Notes: a model not told the origin generated them from the sequence alone. Positions 51,159 to 61,945 are shown, counted from the stretch's first letter. The stretch: DNA of 64,000 bases from an uncultured Chitinophagaceae bacterium (GCA_937873715.1 CALMYJ010000020.1:1-64000); one strand, 5' to 3'. Translations and numbers: made by a program.

Positions 51159-52373
51159 TTATTCAGTTACGGGTTGAACCACTTTTTGTACGCAGGCAGA
51201 TATTTTTGATGCCAGAGTATGCACTTCTTCCTCCGTCCAGGTGCAGCGGATACCAAATGAAATAAGCCTGCCGATTACTTCCTGTGCTTTGGGCAAATGC
51301 AGGTTGTTGTAATCCTGCGGTGCCCCTACAATTTGTATAGGCAGTTTTGCCGCTGTTTTTAACCCCTTAATATGCTCCCACTGGTTAATAAAATGATACA
51401 TATTGGTGTACCAGTAATTAAAGCCGCTAACACCAGCGGCATTAAATTCATCTACCACTGCTTTTGCAGCAGCGGTATCTGGTAAAAACAGATTTAGGAA
51501 TGTGGCCGAATCGCCATTGGGGTCGGCAATAGTGGCAAACGAAATACCTTCTGTTGTTGAAAGCAGTTTTGTAAGCAGTTTTTTATTGGCGTTATTTTTC
51601 TGTACTATTTCGGGTACCCTTTGCGTTTGTACCTTACCGATAGCGGCATGTATTTCGCTGATGCGGTAATTAAAGCCAATGATGGGGTGTTGCTCCATAC
51701 CCCTGTTACTGCCTATATGGTCGTGGCCATGATCGCAGTAGGAATCTGCAATTTTATAGGCCGCTTCATCATTGGTTACCATTACACCACCTTCACCTGC
51801 GGTGGCTATTTTAAAAAAGTCGAACGAATAGCAGCCGGCTTTTCCAAACAAACCCACATGTGTTCCTTTGTACGAGGCACCCATTGCCTGGCCGGCGTCT
51901 TCTACCAGCACCAGTTTATGTTCATGCACTATTTGGAGTATTGCATCCATATCGGCCATAGCGCCACACATATGTACAAGGCAGATAGCTTTGGTTTTAG
52001 GCGTTAGTGCTTTTTTAATGCCATCAGCACTCAGGCAAAGCGTTTCGTCTATATCTGCAAACACTGGCAGGGCACCGGCAAATAACACAGCTTCTATGGT
52101 GGCCACATAAGTAAATGGCGGCACTATCACTTCATCGCCTGCACCTATACCGGCAGCGGCCAATGCGGCTGCCACTGCTGTAGAGCCGCTGGAAACCGCA
52201 TGGGCATATTTTGCACCTGTAAGTTTTTTTACTTCCGCTTCAAACTCCCTGGCTTTCCAAATATCATTTCGTACAGCATCATGGTTATACCGGAAAAAAA
52301 TACCGGTTTCCATTACATCGTTTACTTCTTTTTTTTCTGCTGCTCCAAACAATTCTGTACCTGGCATATTCAA
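51159..52373 (-). CDS. kdnA: 8-amino-3,8-dideoxy-manno-octulosonate transaminase
   Basis: The 404-aa protein is a DegT/DnrJ/EryC1-type PLP aminotransferase: SSGSTAVAAALAAAGIG near the cofactor phosphate site, VEDAGQAMGASYKG, and the Schiff-base lysine K188 in SFDFFKIATAGEGG. KdnA uses glutamate to aminate 8-keto-Kdo, giving 8-amino-Kdo (Kdo8N), which replaces Kdo in lipid A core in Shewanella. It is the first gene of the cluster. Confidence 0.9.
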   Translation of the reverse strand: MNMPGTELFGAAEKKEVNDVMETGIFFRYNHDAVRNDIWKAREFEAEVKKLTGAKYAHAVSSGSTAVAAALAAAGIGAGDEVIVPPFTYVATIEAVLFAGALPVFADIDETLCLSADGIKKALTPKTKAICLVHMCGAMADMDAILQIVHEHKLVLVEDAGQAMGASYKGTHVGLFGKAGCYSFDFFKIATAGEGGVMVTNDEAAYKIADSYCDHGHDHIGSNRGMEQHPIIGFNYRISEIHAAIGKVQTQRVPEIVQKNNANKKLLTKLLSTTEGISFATIADPNGDSATFLNLFLPDTAAAKAVVDEFNAAGVSGFNYWYTNMYHFINQWEHIKGLKTAAKLPIQIVGAPQDYNNLHLPKAQEVIGRLISFGIRCTWTEEEVHTLASKISACVQKVVQPVTE

Positions 52374-52452
52374 TTATTTTAGGCGGCAAAAATACAGTTA
52401 AAATGCATCTTAAATACAGTGTTTTATAAACGGCACCTGTTGCTTAAAAACC

Positions 52453-52486
52453 AAAAAATCCGCCAGTACAAAACGGCGGATTTTTT
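52453..52486 (-). terminator. Terminator after the 2569-aa adhesin gene
   Basis: AAAAAATCCGCC and GGCGGATTTTTT form a perfect 12-bp stem around ten bases, beginning 19 bp past the adhesin stop. The symmetric A/T flanks allow termination from either side. It insulates the Kdo8N operon from the adhesin. Confidence 0.85.
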
Positions 52487-52504
52487 ATTAAGGATGCCTT
52501 TGCA

Positions 52505-55500
52505 TCAATATTGCACCCGGATATTTTCGATACTGCCATCGGGCTTTATCACTTCAAGCTGGTATGTGCCAAAAGCGTGACTACCCATTTGCATAAGGGC
52601 CCTTGCATTACCTGCAGTTAATTGTACCTGTTGCTGCTGTACCAACTGACCGGCAGTATTCATCAACCGAAGCTGGTATTTGCCTGCCTGCATTGCTTTA
52701 AAGAATATATTCACCACACCATCCTGTACAGGATTGGGATATACAGCTACTGTTCCGGCTTTTTGCTCCATCACAACCTTTACCACAGTGCTATATTTTT
52801 TTGTACCATCCCTGTCAATACTTTTTATCCTGAAATAATTTGCCCCGCTTAATGGCGCTGTATGTATCCATTCATAAGTAGCTTTGCCCGTATTTTTTAC
52901 CGAGGTTACTGTATGGGCCTTTTCAAAACTGTTTCCATCAGCAGATTGCTCTACCTCATAAAGCAGGATGTCTTTTTCATTTTCCACCTTCCATTGTACT
53001 GCTACCTGTGTGCCTTTATTTTGGGCTTTAACGGTGGTAAAAGTTACCGGCAGGGTTTTTATGTCGTTAAAAACAATCCTGAAACGTCCGGGTGCCCAGG
53101 CACCTGAGTCGGCTGTAACGGTAAATGGATAAGTAGTAACTGCATCCAATGCCAGCGGTGTTTTGATTTTGGTATAATTATCTTCCAGCCAGGCTGTAAC
53201 TGCTGCTGCATCTAATGCCGCTATATCTATTTCCATTTTATACTTTCTTACCCTCATGGAACGAATGTTATACAAAATGGTATCCGCTTCGCCCAGGGAT
53301 TTTTTTCTTTCTATCTGCAGCAGGTGAGCACCCTTGCTGATACCAATGTTTTCTGATTGCAGGTTGCGCAGCTTCACCGCATCTTCAGTATCTACTTCAT
53401 CGGCAAAATCATTTTTATATAAATGCATGGCGCCATCTAATAACGTATAAGTGCCGTTAGTTTCTGCGCCATACAACAATGTGCTGATGCGACCGGTGTT
53501 GCTGCCGGCAAAAGGCCTGAATACAGCGCTGGTGCTGGAGCTTAGCTTGGCACTTTCGTTAAATACCAGTGTTCCGGCAGAAGTATTTTTCTGCACCAGG
53601 AATGCCTGGCCAGCCTGGATGCTGTTGTGTACACTATTGGCCGGGCCATAGCTGCCACCGCCGGGAAACACAGTGTAATTGCTGCCTGCACCGCCACTCC
53701 TGGTAAAATACTGGTAAGCTCCTACTCCATTATTACCGGTAAGTGCAGGGTCCCATATTGCAAAATTGGTAACTGAAACACCACCAGTAGACGTTAATTG
53801 TCTTAGATCAATAGTAGAACAGTAAGGATTTCCGGCTACAGCGTAGCTACCGCTGCCGGCAGGTACAGTAATGGTTTTTCTGCCCATATTTAACCTGCCC
53901 AGCACACGCAGCACAGTACTGGAAGACGGTGCATATTGGTTTTGTACCAGGTTGGTAGCCCTGCTGCCTCTTACAAAAAGCATATATCCGGGATAGTCAG
54001 TTATCAATGTACTGAGTGTATTATCAACACCCGACCATGCAGATGTGCTGTTAGAAAACACCAGCAGCGATGGATTATTTTGAGGCGTGGGGTCAAAACC
54101 TAAATCGGGGCTTGAGCCGCTGATATGCACCCCAAAACCAGGGTTGGGGTTAAGATTGTTGCTATACACAAAATCGGTATTCACCACCCCTTCCTGCCAT
54201 GCAGTATTGATGGTAGATGCACCGGTAGCCTGTATAGGCGATGTCATCATGCGCCATCCTCTTTTTGCCGGGATAAACCTTTCAATACGCACATTACCGT
54301 TAATGCTGCCCAATGCAGTGCCAGCTCCATTAACAGGTATTTGCCCTACCCTTGCTGTGCCGTTTGCATCCGATTTTAGCGTAAGCAGGCCGTAGGTATT
54401 CAATATACTCCCATTACCAACTGCCACACTGCCTGCAGTATTACCAGCAGTAATATCAAGGGTGGTTTGCAAATCGGCCGAAGCACCATTTGCCACAAAC
54501 AGGTCTTTCAATATTCTGCTGCCACTGGTAAAAAACAGGGGAACACCGGAGCCGGTAATGCCAACACTGGAGCTGGCCGAGCCGGTAAGTGTACCGCTGG
54601 TGCGTTGCAAATTATTTATAGTTAGTGTATCGCCATTAATACTCAAAGCGCCGGTAGTTAAGGTAAGTGTGCCGGCCACTGTATAGTTTGCCGAGGCCGC
54701 ATGCATGGTAACCCCTGCTGCATTTTCGATAGTAAGGTCGTTCATGGTTTTGGGCAAACCATCACCGGTAACCTGTGCGCTGCTGCCATAATACACATAA
54801 TTGCCAGCCGTGCTAAAGCCACGTACAGCCGTTTGTACGTTGCCGCAGGCACAGGTAGCCCTTATACCGCTGGCAGAGCCAATACCAAGTGTACCGCCAT
54901 CGCTTACATTAAAGGAGCCTGTACCGGAAATAGTATGATTGCCACAATTTACCCTGCCGCCAGAGGCCACAGTAGAAACTCCATTTGACACCAACCCTGC
55001 GCCAAGGGTAAGCGTAGCTTTATCATTTACAGTAGTACTACCGGCAACGGTTACAGTTGAAGTGGTTATTTTAGCTGCAGTAACGGTACCACTGCCATTG
55101 GTTAAAATGAGGTTGCCATAAGTAAGGGAACCAATTGAAGGCGTACCATACACGGTTTGAGAAATATTATTGCCACCGTTGTACTCAATAGTACTATTTG
55201 GCGAAATATTAAGTGTGCTATACCCACCCGGAAAATTGCTGCCGGGAACTACCACGCCAGTACCAGGCGAACTTAATATGGAGCGATAATTTCCCAATAT
55301 CAATTTGGCTGTACCATTCATGGTAAATGTACCGCCCTGTTGCTCCCTGATCCATTGACTGGTACCAAGGTCAACAGTAGCACCGTTATTAATGGTAAGG
55401 TTGTTATAAATATTATCGGGGGTATAGGTACCTGTTACATGCTTTACATAAGGTTGATTTTCGTTACCTACCACAATATTGTAAAAATTATCGTACCAAA

Positions 55501-58500
55501 CATTATTGTTCCAAAGCACCTGCTGCAGCCCAAGCCCATCAAATTCGATGGTGCCGGGTGCGGTGCCTGTACCGGGTACCGGTATAGGATTAGGAGGCGG
55601 ATAGCCGTTGCCGCCGGGCTGGGGCACCCTTGATGTACGGCCAAACAGCACATCGCCCCTGAAAATAATTTTACTATTTACATTACCCACGAGGTAGGAT
55701 TTAGGAATACTGCCGGCAAAATAAGTTTCTCCCAAACGGAAGTTTGCTTTAAAATCAACAATACCAGCACCATTACTATTTTCACCGATATAGATATTGG
55801 TATTTGTATTGCCACTAAGCACATCCACCACTGCATTACCATACACGTTGAGCCGGTTACCCTGCACACTTAGTATACCGGTAATACCACTGCCACTAAC
55901 CGTATAATTAAGGTTGTATACATCAGCGTTAGCGTTAAGGGTAATGGTTACCGAACTGGTTAAGGCCAGGGATACATTATTACACTGACCGGGGGCAGTT
56001 GGGGACGCCACATAGTTAGTAGGGTTTGTACTCCAGTTAGCAGCAGTATTAAATACGGTGCCGCTTGTTCTGCCAGAAACTGCCGAACCACTTCCTGCCC
56101 AGTAAAGTGTAGCGATAGTGCCACAAGCTACAGTAGTAGCAGTGGTAGCATTACCGGCAAGCGGACTTGCGGTAAAATATCGTGGTGAAGTACCGCAAGC
56201 GCCAATATTGTAGGCAAACACCCAATAGTAATAGGTGGTATTGGGCGAAAGACCATTGGATGAAAAAGAAGTACCGGTGCCCACATAATCTACAACACCG
56301 GTTAAAGCTGAAGCTCCCTGGGTGTAAGTGGTACCGTTAGAAGGATTAGTTGGCGCCACATTAGTGGTTTTACGAATAACGAGATAATGTGTTGCCGTAG
56401 CAGCAGGAGTAAATGAACCCGTAATACTGGTAACATTTACTGAAGGAAAAATTAATACGGTGGGCTGATCGGTAGGTGCCTGCGTTGCTTCGTTAACTGT
56501 TAGCGTTGCAAAATTTGATATTACACCGCTGCAGGATGCTCCTGTTACTACACAGTTATAATCTGCGGCCGCATCACCCGGAGCAGACGGGTTAATAGTG
56601 AGTGTTGCACTGGTTGCACCGGAAATATTACCGCCGTTAGATAAATTGGCAGTACCCCTCCGCCACTGGTAGGTAAGCGAACTGCCTGTAGCCGCAATAC
56701 TAAAGCTTGCACTGGCACCCGAACATACAGTTTGGTTAGCCGGGTGAGAAGTGATTGCCGGTGCGGCTGTTACGGTAAATGTAAAAGGATGATCGGCACT
56801 ATTACAACTACCGGCATTGCTTACCCGAAGTATGCCGGTATGTGTACCTGCCGAAACGGCTGCAGCCACAGGAATAATGATTGGGCTCGACGCTAAAGCT
56901 GCATTATTCACATTCACCAGGCCTGCTGCCTGTGCGGCAGCATTCCAAATAACAGAATACTGGCTGGCAGCACCTGTAGCAGCGCTGTAGGTTAAAGTAG
57001 TAGTTTGTGTACTGCTGCTGTAGCACCTCGATGCCGCAGTGGCAGCCGCCGTAATGGTTGGTACCGGGTACACGGTTACTGTTACTGTTTGCGGATCGCT
57101 CTGGCAACCTCCGGCTGTAGATACTGCCCTCACAGTGTACAGCACATTTTGTGCTACAGTGGGTGTAAGTGTTAAGGTATTATTTATAGTACCTCCATAC
57201 TGCATGGTTGTACTTTCACCAGTTACGTTGGCATTGCTTGCAGCCACCCACGAAAAGGAAGACGGCAAATCTGCGGTGAGCGGTAAATTCATTGAACTCC
57301 CAGAGCATGTATTGGCAAGCGCTGTACTTGTAATAACAGGTGTTGTGCCATTGTTTACAGTAAAGGTAAAAGGATGATTAATGCTTATGCAGCCACTTGC
57401 AGCCAGTACATTCAACACGCCATTATAAGTACCTGCAGGTATGGCTGCCGGAACCTGTATAATTAAAGGACTGGAGGTAATAGTAAACAATCCTATGTTG
57501 CTAAAACCTGCTGCCACTGCGGCGCTATTCCAGGTAATGCGATACCCCGTTGGCGAATTGGTAACTGCTGTATAACTAATGGTGGTAGTTTGCGATGTGG
57601 ATTTTACACACCTTGTTTCCGCTGTGGCCGATGCGGTTATTGTTGGCAGCGGGTTGATGGTAAAACTAAAATTACTTCCGGTACTGGCACAACCATTAAC
57701 ATCACTAACAATTAAAGTACCTGTATAAGTACCGGGTGTGCTGCCTGCGGCTACCGGGATACTGAACTGTTCTGGCGGTATGACAGTACTAACTACATTT
57801 TTCAATCCTGCTGCAAGCCCCGTTGCATCCCACGAAACACTGTAATGTGTAGGATTATTTTCTGTTGAAGAATAGGTTAAAATCGTATTTCGGGTCAATG
57901 TGCTAAAACAGCTATTACCCGATGAAGCAGCCGTGGAAATGCCGGGCAAAGGATGCACTGTTACCGTAACAATTTGCGAAGCGCCGGTACAACCACCAAT
58001 TGATACAGGTGTTACAGTATAGATTACTGTTTCTTCATTACCTGTTAAAGAAAAAAGGGTATTGTTGATCAATTCCCCGGTTTGCAGCGTAGTGCTCTCA
58101 CCCGATACATTAGGATTATCTGCCGCCACCCAGGTAAATGTAGAGGGCACACTACTGGTAAGTGAAAAACTGAGTGTACTGCCTGAACATATTTCAGTGA
58201 CAGCAGCGCTTGTTATTACCGGGTTATCATTACCTATGGTAATTGAAAAATTATGATTGGGAATGGATTCGCACCCAAAAACATTACGTACGGCTAAAAT
58301 GCCATTATGTGTGCCCGAAGCCACAGCACCTGCCACAGAAATGCTCAATGGGCTAGATGTAACAGGCTTATAAGCAGCATTAGACAACCCTGCAGTTAAA
58401 GCATCTGCATCCCAAATTATACTGTACTGCGTAGGACTGTTGGTTGTAGCGCTGTATGCTATTGAAGAATTTTGTGCAGCTTCATTGTAACAAACAGATT

Positions 58501-60214
58501 TTGCCAAAGCGCTTGCAGTAATTGTTGGTAAAGGCCGTACTGTAAAGGTAAAAGCAATGCCTGTACTGCTACAGCCATTAGCATTCAACACGTAAAAAGT
58601 GCCGTTATAAGTACCGGGAGCCACTCCTGCTGTTACTGGCAAATAAACCGGGCTGGCCGACAATACTGTACTACCCACATTATTCAGTCCTGCCGCCTGT
58701 GCGGCTGCATCCCACACAACAGTATAGTGTGTTGGCGAATTTGTGGTAGCACTGTAACTGATACCCGTATTTTGAAACCCTGGAGAAAAACACCTTGATA
58801 ACGCATTACCAGAAAGCGTAATGGTTGGCAAAGGTTGTATAGTAAGGGTAAAATTATTTCCGTTGCTGGTGCATCCGGCAGCATTGGTTACCGTTAGTGT
58901 TCCGGTATAAGAGCCCGCTGCAACACCAGCAGCTACCGGTACAGTGATGGGGCTTGCAGGCAACGCTGTAGTACCCACATTTACCAACCCGGCTGCAAGT
59001 GCCGCAGCATTCCACGTGATAGTATAATGTGTAGGGGAATTTGTAGTAGCGCTATAGCTAAGTGATGCAGCTTGTGCCCCGGCACTATAACAGGTGCTTA
59101 AAGTAGCTGCGCTGGTAATTGTTGGCAGTGCAGAAACAGTAAGTGTGGCATCATCTGAAACAGCAGCGTAGCCGCCAGATGAAGTAACCACCACATTATA
59201 ATCGCCGCTATCGCCGGCACCTGCAGGATTAATCGTAAGGGTGGCCGTAGTGGCACCAGAAATATTTCCACCGTTATTCAGGTTGGTAGTACCCTTACGC
59301 CACCGGTAACTTAATGAAGTTCCTGAAGCCGCAGCACTAAAGCTGGCTGATGCACCCACACAACGTGTAATAGAAGCAGGCTGGCTTGTAATAAAGGGGT
59401 TGATGGAATAAATATTTATATCGTCAATATCTATTGTGCCGCTAGAAGCCGTAAATGCAAATTTCAAATCTGCCAGGCTGCCTCCCGTTGTTTGAACCGT
59501 TACATCATTAAAAATACGGGTATTGCCAACCCATACATCAGCCCTGTCGTTCGCCACTGTTTCTGTACTGCCATCAGGTGCCTGATAGGTAAGGGAAGAA
59601 CCGCTATTATTCAATGTCCAGGTAACAGTATAAAATGTATTCACATTATAATCGCTGCTGGTAGTACCGCTGGATATATTCCTGAACCTGAAATTAGAAG
59701 TACCCCTGATATCAATACCCAGGTGTGCATAGGTATTACCGTTAGATTCCGCATTATTGGTTAATATATTATAACCACTCCCTACCTGGAATCGTAATGC
59801 TGAGTTAGTATTACCTGAAGGAAGGCCAGACATACGCATTGTAAACTGGTATGTAATGGCTGTAGGCACCGGGCTAAAATCTGTAGATCTTGTAAAGCTT
59901 GTATTAGTATTACCCCGTGTAAAGCGTAAGGCCCCTCCACTTATTGATGCAGACGAAGTGCCACCGGTAGAAATTGCATTAAACTGCCCGTCGTCGGGCA
60001 ATAACAAACTCACATAATTGGATAAAGTGGATGAACTATTAAAGTCCTGCGAAAAAATAGTGGTTTGTGCGTTGAGCCGACTGCTAGTAAATACAGCAAT
60101 CAACAACATTGTACAATAGAGTTTTACTGCAACATTTTTTTTAAAAAAAACACCTGAAAATTGATGCAAATAACGATTTACACCGCTGCCTGGTTGAGGG
60201 ATTAAAGAGGTCAT
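52505..60214 (-). CDS. Giant T9SS-secreted repeat adhesin
   Basis: The 2569-aa protein has an unusually long n-region before the signal-peptide core (TMLLIAVFTSS, then RLNAQ). Order: lectin-like jelly-roll domain about 45-270; an Ig-like domain; six repeats of about 95 aa opening with a P-T-I-T pattern and a cysteine (for example LPTITSAATLSTCYSAG), interspersed with two PKD-like domains; an Ig-like domain; a fibronectin III-like domain; a large beta-solenoid-like region (GNVLTL-type strands) about 1350-2000; and a type A T9SS sorting domain (VYPNPVQDGVVN to IRVQY). No catalytic site is seen. It is probably a cell-surface adhesin or matrix protein. Confidence 0.9.
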   Translation of the reverse strand: MTSLIPQPGSGVNRYLHQFSGVFFKKNVAVKLYCTMLLIAVFTSSRLNAQTTIFSQDFNSSSTLSNYVSLLLPDDGQFNAISTGGTSSASISGGALRFTRGNTNTSFTRSTDFSPVPTAITYQFTMRMSGLPSGNTNSALRFQVGSGYNILTNNAESNGNTYAHLGIDIRGTSNFRFRNISSGTTSSDYNVNTFYTVTWTLNNSGSSLTYQAPDGSTETVANDRADVWVGNTRIFNDVTVQTTGGSLADLKFAFTASSGTIDIDDINIYSINPFITSQPASITRCVGASASFSAAASGTSLSYRWRKGTTNLNNGGNISGATTATLTINPAGAGDSGDYNVVVTSSGGYAAVSDDATLTVSALPTITSAATLSTCYSAGAQAASLSYSATTNSPTHYTITWNAAALAAGLVNVGTTALPASPITVPVAAGVAAGSYTGTLTVTNAAGCTSNGNNFTLTIQPLPTITLSGNALSRCFSPGFQNTGISYSATTNSPTHYTVVWDAAAQAAGLNNVGSTVLSASPVYLPVTAGVAPGTYNGTFYVLNANGCSSTGIAFTFTVRPLPTITASALAKSVCYNEAAQNSSIAYSATTNSPTQYSIIWDADALTAGLSNAAYKPVTSSPLSISVAGAVASGTHNGILAVRNVFGCESIPNHNFSITIGNDNPVITSAAVTEICSGSTLSFSLTSSVPSTFTWVAADNPNVSGESTTLQTGELINNTLFSLTGNEETVIYTVTPVSIGGCTGASQIVTVTVHPLPGISTAASSGNSCFSTLTRNTILTYSSTENNPTHYSVSWDATGLAAGLKNVVSTVIPPEQFSIPVAAGSTPGTYTGTLIVSDVNGCASTGSNFSFTINPLPTITASATAETRCVKSTSQTTTISYTAVTNSPTGYRITWNSAAVAAGFSNIGLFTITSSPLIIQVPAAIPAGTYNGVLNVLAASGCISINHPFTFTVNNGTTPVITSTALANTCSGSSMNLPLTADLPSSFSWVAASNANVTGESTTMQYGGTINNTLTLTPTVAQNVLYTVRAVSTAGGCQSDPQTVTVTVYPVPTITAAATAASRCYSSSTQTTTLTYSAATGAASQYSVIWNAAAQAAGLVNVNNAALASSPIIIPVAAAVSAGTHTGILRVSNAGSCNSADHPFTFTVTAAPAITSHPANQTVCSGASASFSIAATGSSLTYQWRRGTANLSNGGNISGATSATLTINPSAPGDAAADYNCVVTGASCSGVISNFATLTVNEATQAPTDQPTVLIFPSVNVTSITGSFTPAATATHYLVIRKTTNVAPTNPSNGTTYTQGASALTGVVDYVGTGTSFSSNGLSPNTTYYYWVFAYNIGACGTSPRYFTASPLAGNATTATTVACGTIATLYWAGSGSAVSGRTSGTVFNTAANWSTNPTNYVASPTAPGQCNNVSLALTSSVTITLNANADVYNLNYTVSGSGITGILSVQGNRLNVYGNAVVDVLSGNTNTNIYIGENSNGAGIVDFKANFRLGETYFAGSIPKSYLVGNVNSKIIFRGDVLFGRTSRVPQPGGNGYPPPNPIPVPGTGTAPGTIEFDGLGLQQVLWNNNVWYDNFYNIVVGNENQPYVKHVTGTYTPDNIYNNLTINNGATVDLGTSQWIREQQGGTFTMNGTAKLILGNYRSILSSPGTGVVVPGSNFPGGYSTLNISPNSTIEYNGGNNISQTVYGTPSIGSLTYGNLILTNGSGTVTAAKITTSTVTVAGSTTVNDKATLTLGAGLVSNGVSTVASGGRVNCGNHTISGTGSFNVSDGGTLGIGSASGIRATCACGNVQTAVRGFSTAGNYVYYGSSAQVTGDGLPKTMNDLTIENAAGVTMHAASANYTVAGTLTLTTGALSINGDTLTINNLQRTSGTLTGSASSSVGITGSGVPLFFTSGSRILKDLFVANGASADLQTTLDITAGNTAGSVAVGNGSILNTYGLLTLKSDANGTARVGQIPVNGAGTALGSINGNVRIERFIPAKRGWRMMTSPIQATGASTINTAWQEGVVNTDFVYSNNLNPNPGFGVHISGSSPDLGFDPTPQNNPSLLVFSNSTSAWSGVDNTLSTLITDYPGYMLFVRGSRATNLVQNQYAPSSSTVLRVLGRLNMGRKTITVPAGSGSYAVAGNPYCSTIDLRQLTSTGGVSVTNFAIWDPALTGNNGVGAYQYFTRSGGAGSNYTVFPGGGSYGPANSVHNSIQAGQAFLVQKNTSAGTLVFNESAKLSSSTSAVFRPFAGSNTGRISTLLYGAETNGTYTLLDGAMHLYKNDFADEVDTEDAVKLRNLQSENIGISKGAHLLQIERKKSLGEADTILYNIRSMRVRKYKMEIDIAALDAAAVTAWLEDNYTKIKTPLALDAVTTYPFTVTADSGAWAPGRFRIVFNDIKTLPVTFTTVKAQNKGTQVAVQWKVENEKDILLYEVEQSADGNSFEKAHTVTSVKNTGKATYEWIHTAPLSGANYFRIKSIDRDGTKKYSTVVKVVMEQKAGTVAVYPNPVQDGVVNIFFKAMQAGKYQLRLMNTAGQLVQQQQVQLTAGNARALMQMGSHAFGTYQLEVIKPDGSIENIRVQY
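60135..60150 (-). repeat. T8A8 homopolymer pair upstream of the adhesin signal peptide
   Basis: Eight T followed by eight A at codons encoding VFFKKN, between the start codon and the signal-peptide core. A one-base slip would frameshift before the secretion signal. An alternative ATG at 60109 lies downstream of the run. Confidence 0.75.
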
Positions 60215-60551
60215 GGTTCTTTTGTTTGGATAATGGTAAAAGCTTTTTAAACTTTTATTTCGCCAGCAATAGGAACAGCATAAGCATGTTAATATCTACT
60301 GACTGATTACCCTAAACGTTTGCCTTTCAGTCTTTATTTGATTTTTTGTCGAAAAATTTCTACAAGAAATATCGAAAAAGAATTACAGGAAAAAAATACG
60401 GTATTAACATCTGGCCACAGGTATTTCTACGCATAACGGCATGATGTTTTCCGATACAAATCCCCTTTATCCAGAAAAGAACCAATGAAAATGGGTTATT
60501 TCATTTGTTGAAGAAAAAGTGTAAAAGATCCTGGCTTTAGAGCATGGTATT
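60215..60551. other. Intergenic stretch, 337 bp
   Basis: This lies upstream of the giant adhesin and just downstream of the amylase-like gene. It is AT-rich and must hold the adhesin promoter, but I see no full TAnnTTTG with a spaced TTG, no convincing terminator for the amylase gene, no palindrome and no gene. Confidence 0.45.
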
Positions 60552-61910
60552 TTACAATTTCCGGCCATACTCATATACCACATATCCCCAGGGTTCTATT
60601 TTCCAGGGGTTGGCATTAAGTTTTTCTGTATTGCCCATAAACAGGTTGTACGGAGTACCCCAAAGAGTTTTATCCATTACCCTTATAGTTTGCTCATTGG
60701 CCGAAAGGTTGAGTATGACCAGCACTTTGCTGTTTCCCTTTTGCCGCACATAAGCGTATACACTATTTTCATCCCCGGCTATTATTTTTTTAAAAGATGC
60801 ATTGGCCGATAGTGCCGGGTTTCGCTTACGCAATTGCTGTAGTGTGGTGTAAAATTTTTCTCTCTTATAATAATTCCATTCGATAGGGTCTTTTTCAAAA
60901 AATTGAAGCGGCCGTAATACCGGCTCTTCCTGGCCGCTGTACACTAAGGGTACACTCTTATGCATGGTTTGTGTAAATACGGCAAAGGGCGCATGCACTA
61001 CCCCCGGAAAAGTAGCATAGTCGCTTTTATTCCAGCTATTCTCATCATGATTGCTGGTAAAATAAAGGAGTAACCCATTTTTGGGATATACGGTATCGTA
61101 ATGTGCTTTAATACTATCCAATGCAAATGCCGGCCGTTCCCCTGCCGCTACCTGTACCATTTTATGAAACATTTCCCAGGGATAAGTAGCATCAAAACCG
61201 TTAGGATGTAAATAAGCTTTATCTCCTTCTGCCAGCAGGAAAATACCGGGTTTTAATTTTAGCAAAACGTCATTACATTTTTTCCAGAAACTGGCAGGTA
61301 CATTCCAGGCTACATCCTGCCTGAAACCATCGATACCGGTATTGGTTATCCAAAACTTCATCGCTGCAATCATGCTATCCTGCATGGCAGTATTATTATA
61401 ATCCAGTTGCCGGGTATCGGTCCAGTCGAAAGGGATGGCCGCATTACCGGCAGAATCTTTTATGAAAAAATCCGGGTGCCGGGTAAGCCAGCGGTGGTCG
61501 GCACCGGCATGGTTGGGCACCCAGTCGATAATCACTTTCATACCACGGGCATGTATAGCTTTTACCAGTTTCTTCCATTCATCCATGGTGCCAAATTCGG
61601 GGTTCACTGCCGTATAATCTGCTACGGCATAGTAACTGCCCATTGTACCTTTACGCTCAACTTTGCTAATGGGATTAACCGGCATAAACCACAGGGTTTG
61701 CACTCCCATTTTTTTAAGTCTGTCCAGGTGTTTGGCAAAGGCTTTAAAAGTACCCTCGGGTGTATACTGCCGCACATTCACCTCGTACACATTACCCTGC
61801 ATTATCCAGGCCGGGTGCCCATCCTGCCTTATAACTGTATTATTTTTTTGACCATAGGCTATAGAGGCTGCCATCAAAAGCGTAAAAATGATGAGTTTTA
61901 AATTTTTCAT
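60552..61910 (-). CDS. Secreted GH13 alpha-amylase-family glycosidase
   Basis: The 452-aa protein has a signal peptide (LKLIIFTLLMAASIAYG) and a GH13 TIM barrel. The catalytic residues are D199 (DGFRQDVAWN, nucleophile), E228 (LLAEGDK, acid/base) and D289 (TSNHDEN). The region I motif is IIDWVPNH. The short C-terminal beta domain completes an alpha-amylase layout. It probably cleaves alpha-glucans outside the inner membrane. It has no sus-type transport genes beside it. Confidence 0.93.
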   Translation of the reverse strand: MKNLKLIIFTLLMAASIAYGQKNNTVIRQDGHPAWIMQGNVYEVNVRQYTPEGTFKAFAKHLDRLKKMGVQTLWFMPVNPISKVERKGTMGSYYAVADYTAVNPEFGTMDEWKKLVKAIHARGMKVIIDWVPNHAGADHRWLTRHPDFFIKDSAGNAAIPFDWTDTRQLDYNNTAMQDSMIAAMKFWITNTGIDGFRQDVAWNVPASFWKKCNDVLLKLKPGIFLLAEGDKAYLHPNGFDATYPWEMFHKMVQVAAGERPAFALDSIKAHYDTVYPKNGLLLYFTSNHDENSWNKSDYATFPGVVHAPFAVFTQTMHKSVPLVYSGQEEPVLRPLQFFEKDPIEWNYYKREKFYTTLQQLRKRNPALSANASFKKIIAGDENSVYAYVRQKGNSKVLVILNLSANEQTIRVMDKTLWGTPYNLFMGNTEKLNANPWKIEPWGYVVYEYGRKL

Positions 61911-61945
61911 AAAGCAAACATTTAAGTGTGTATGTGAAATTCATT

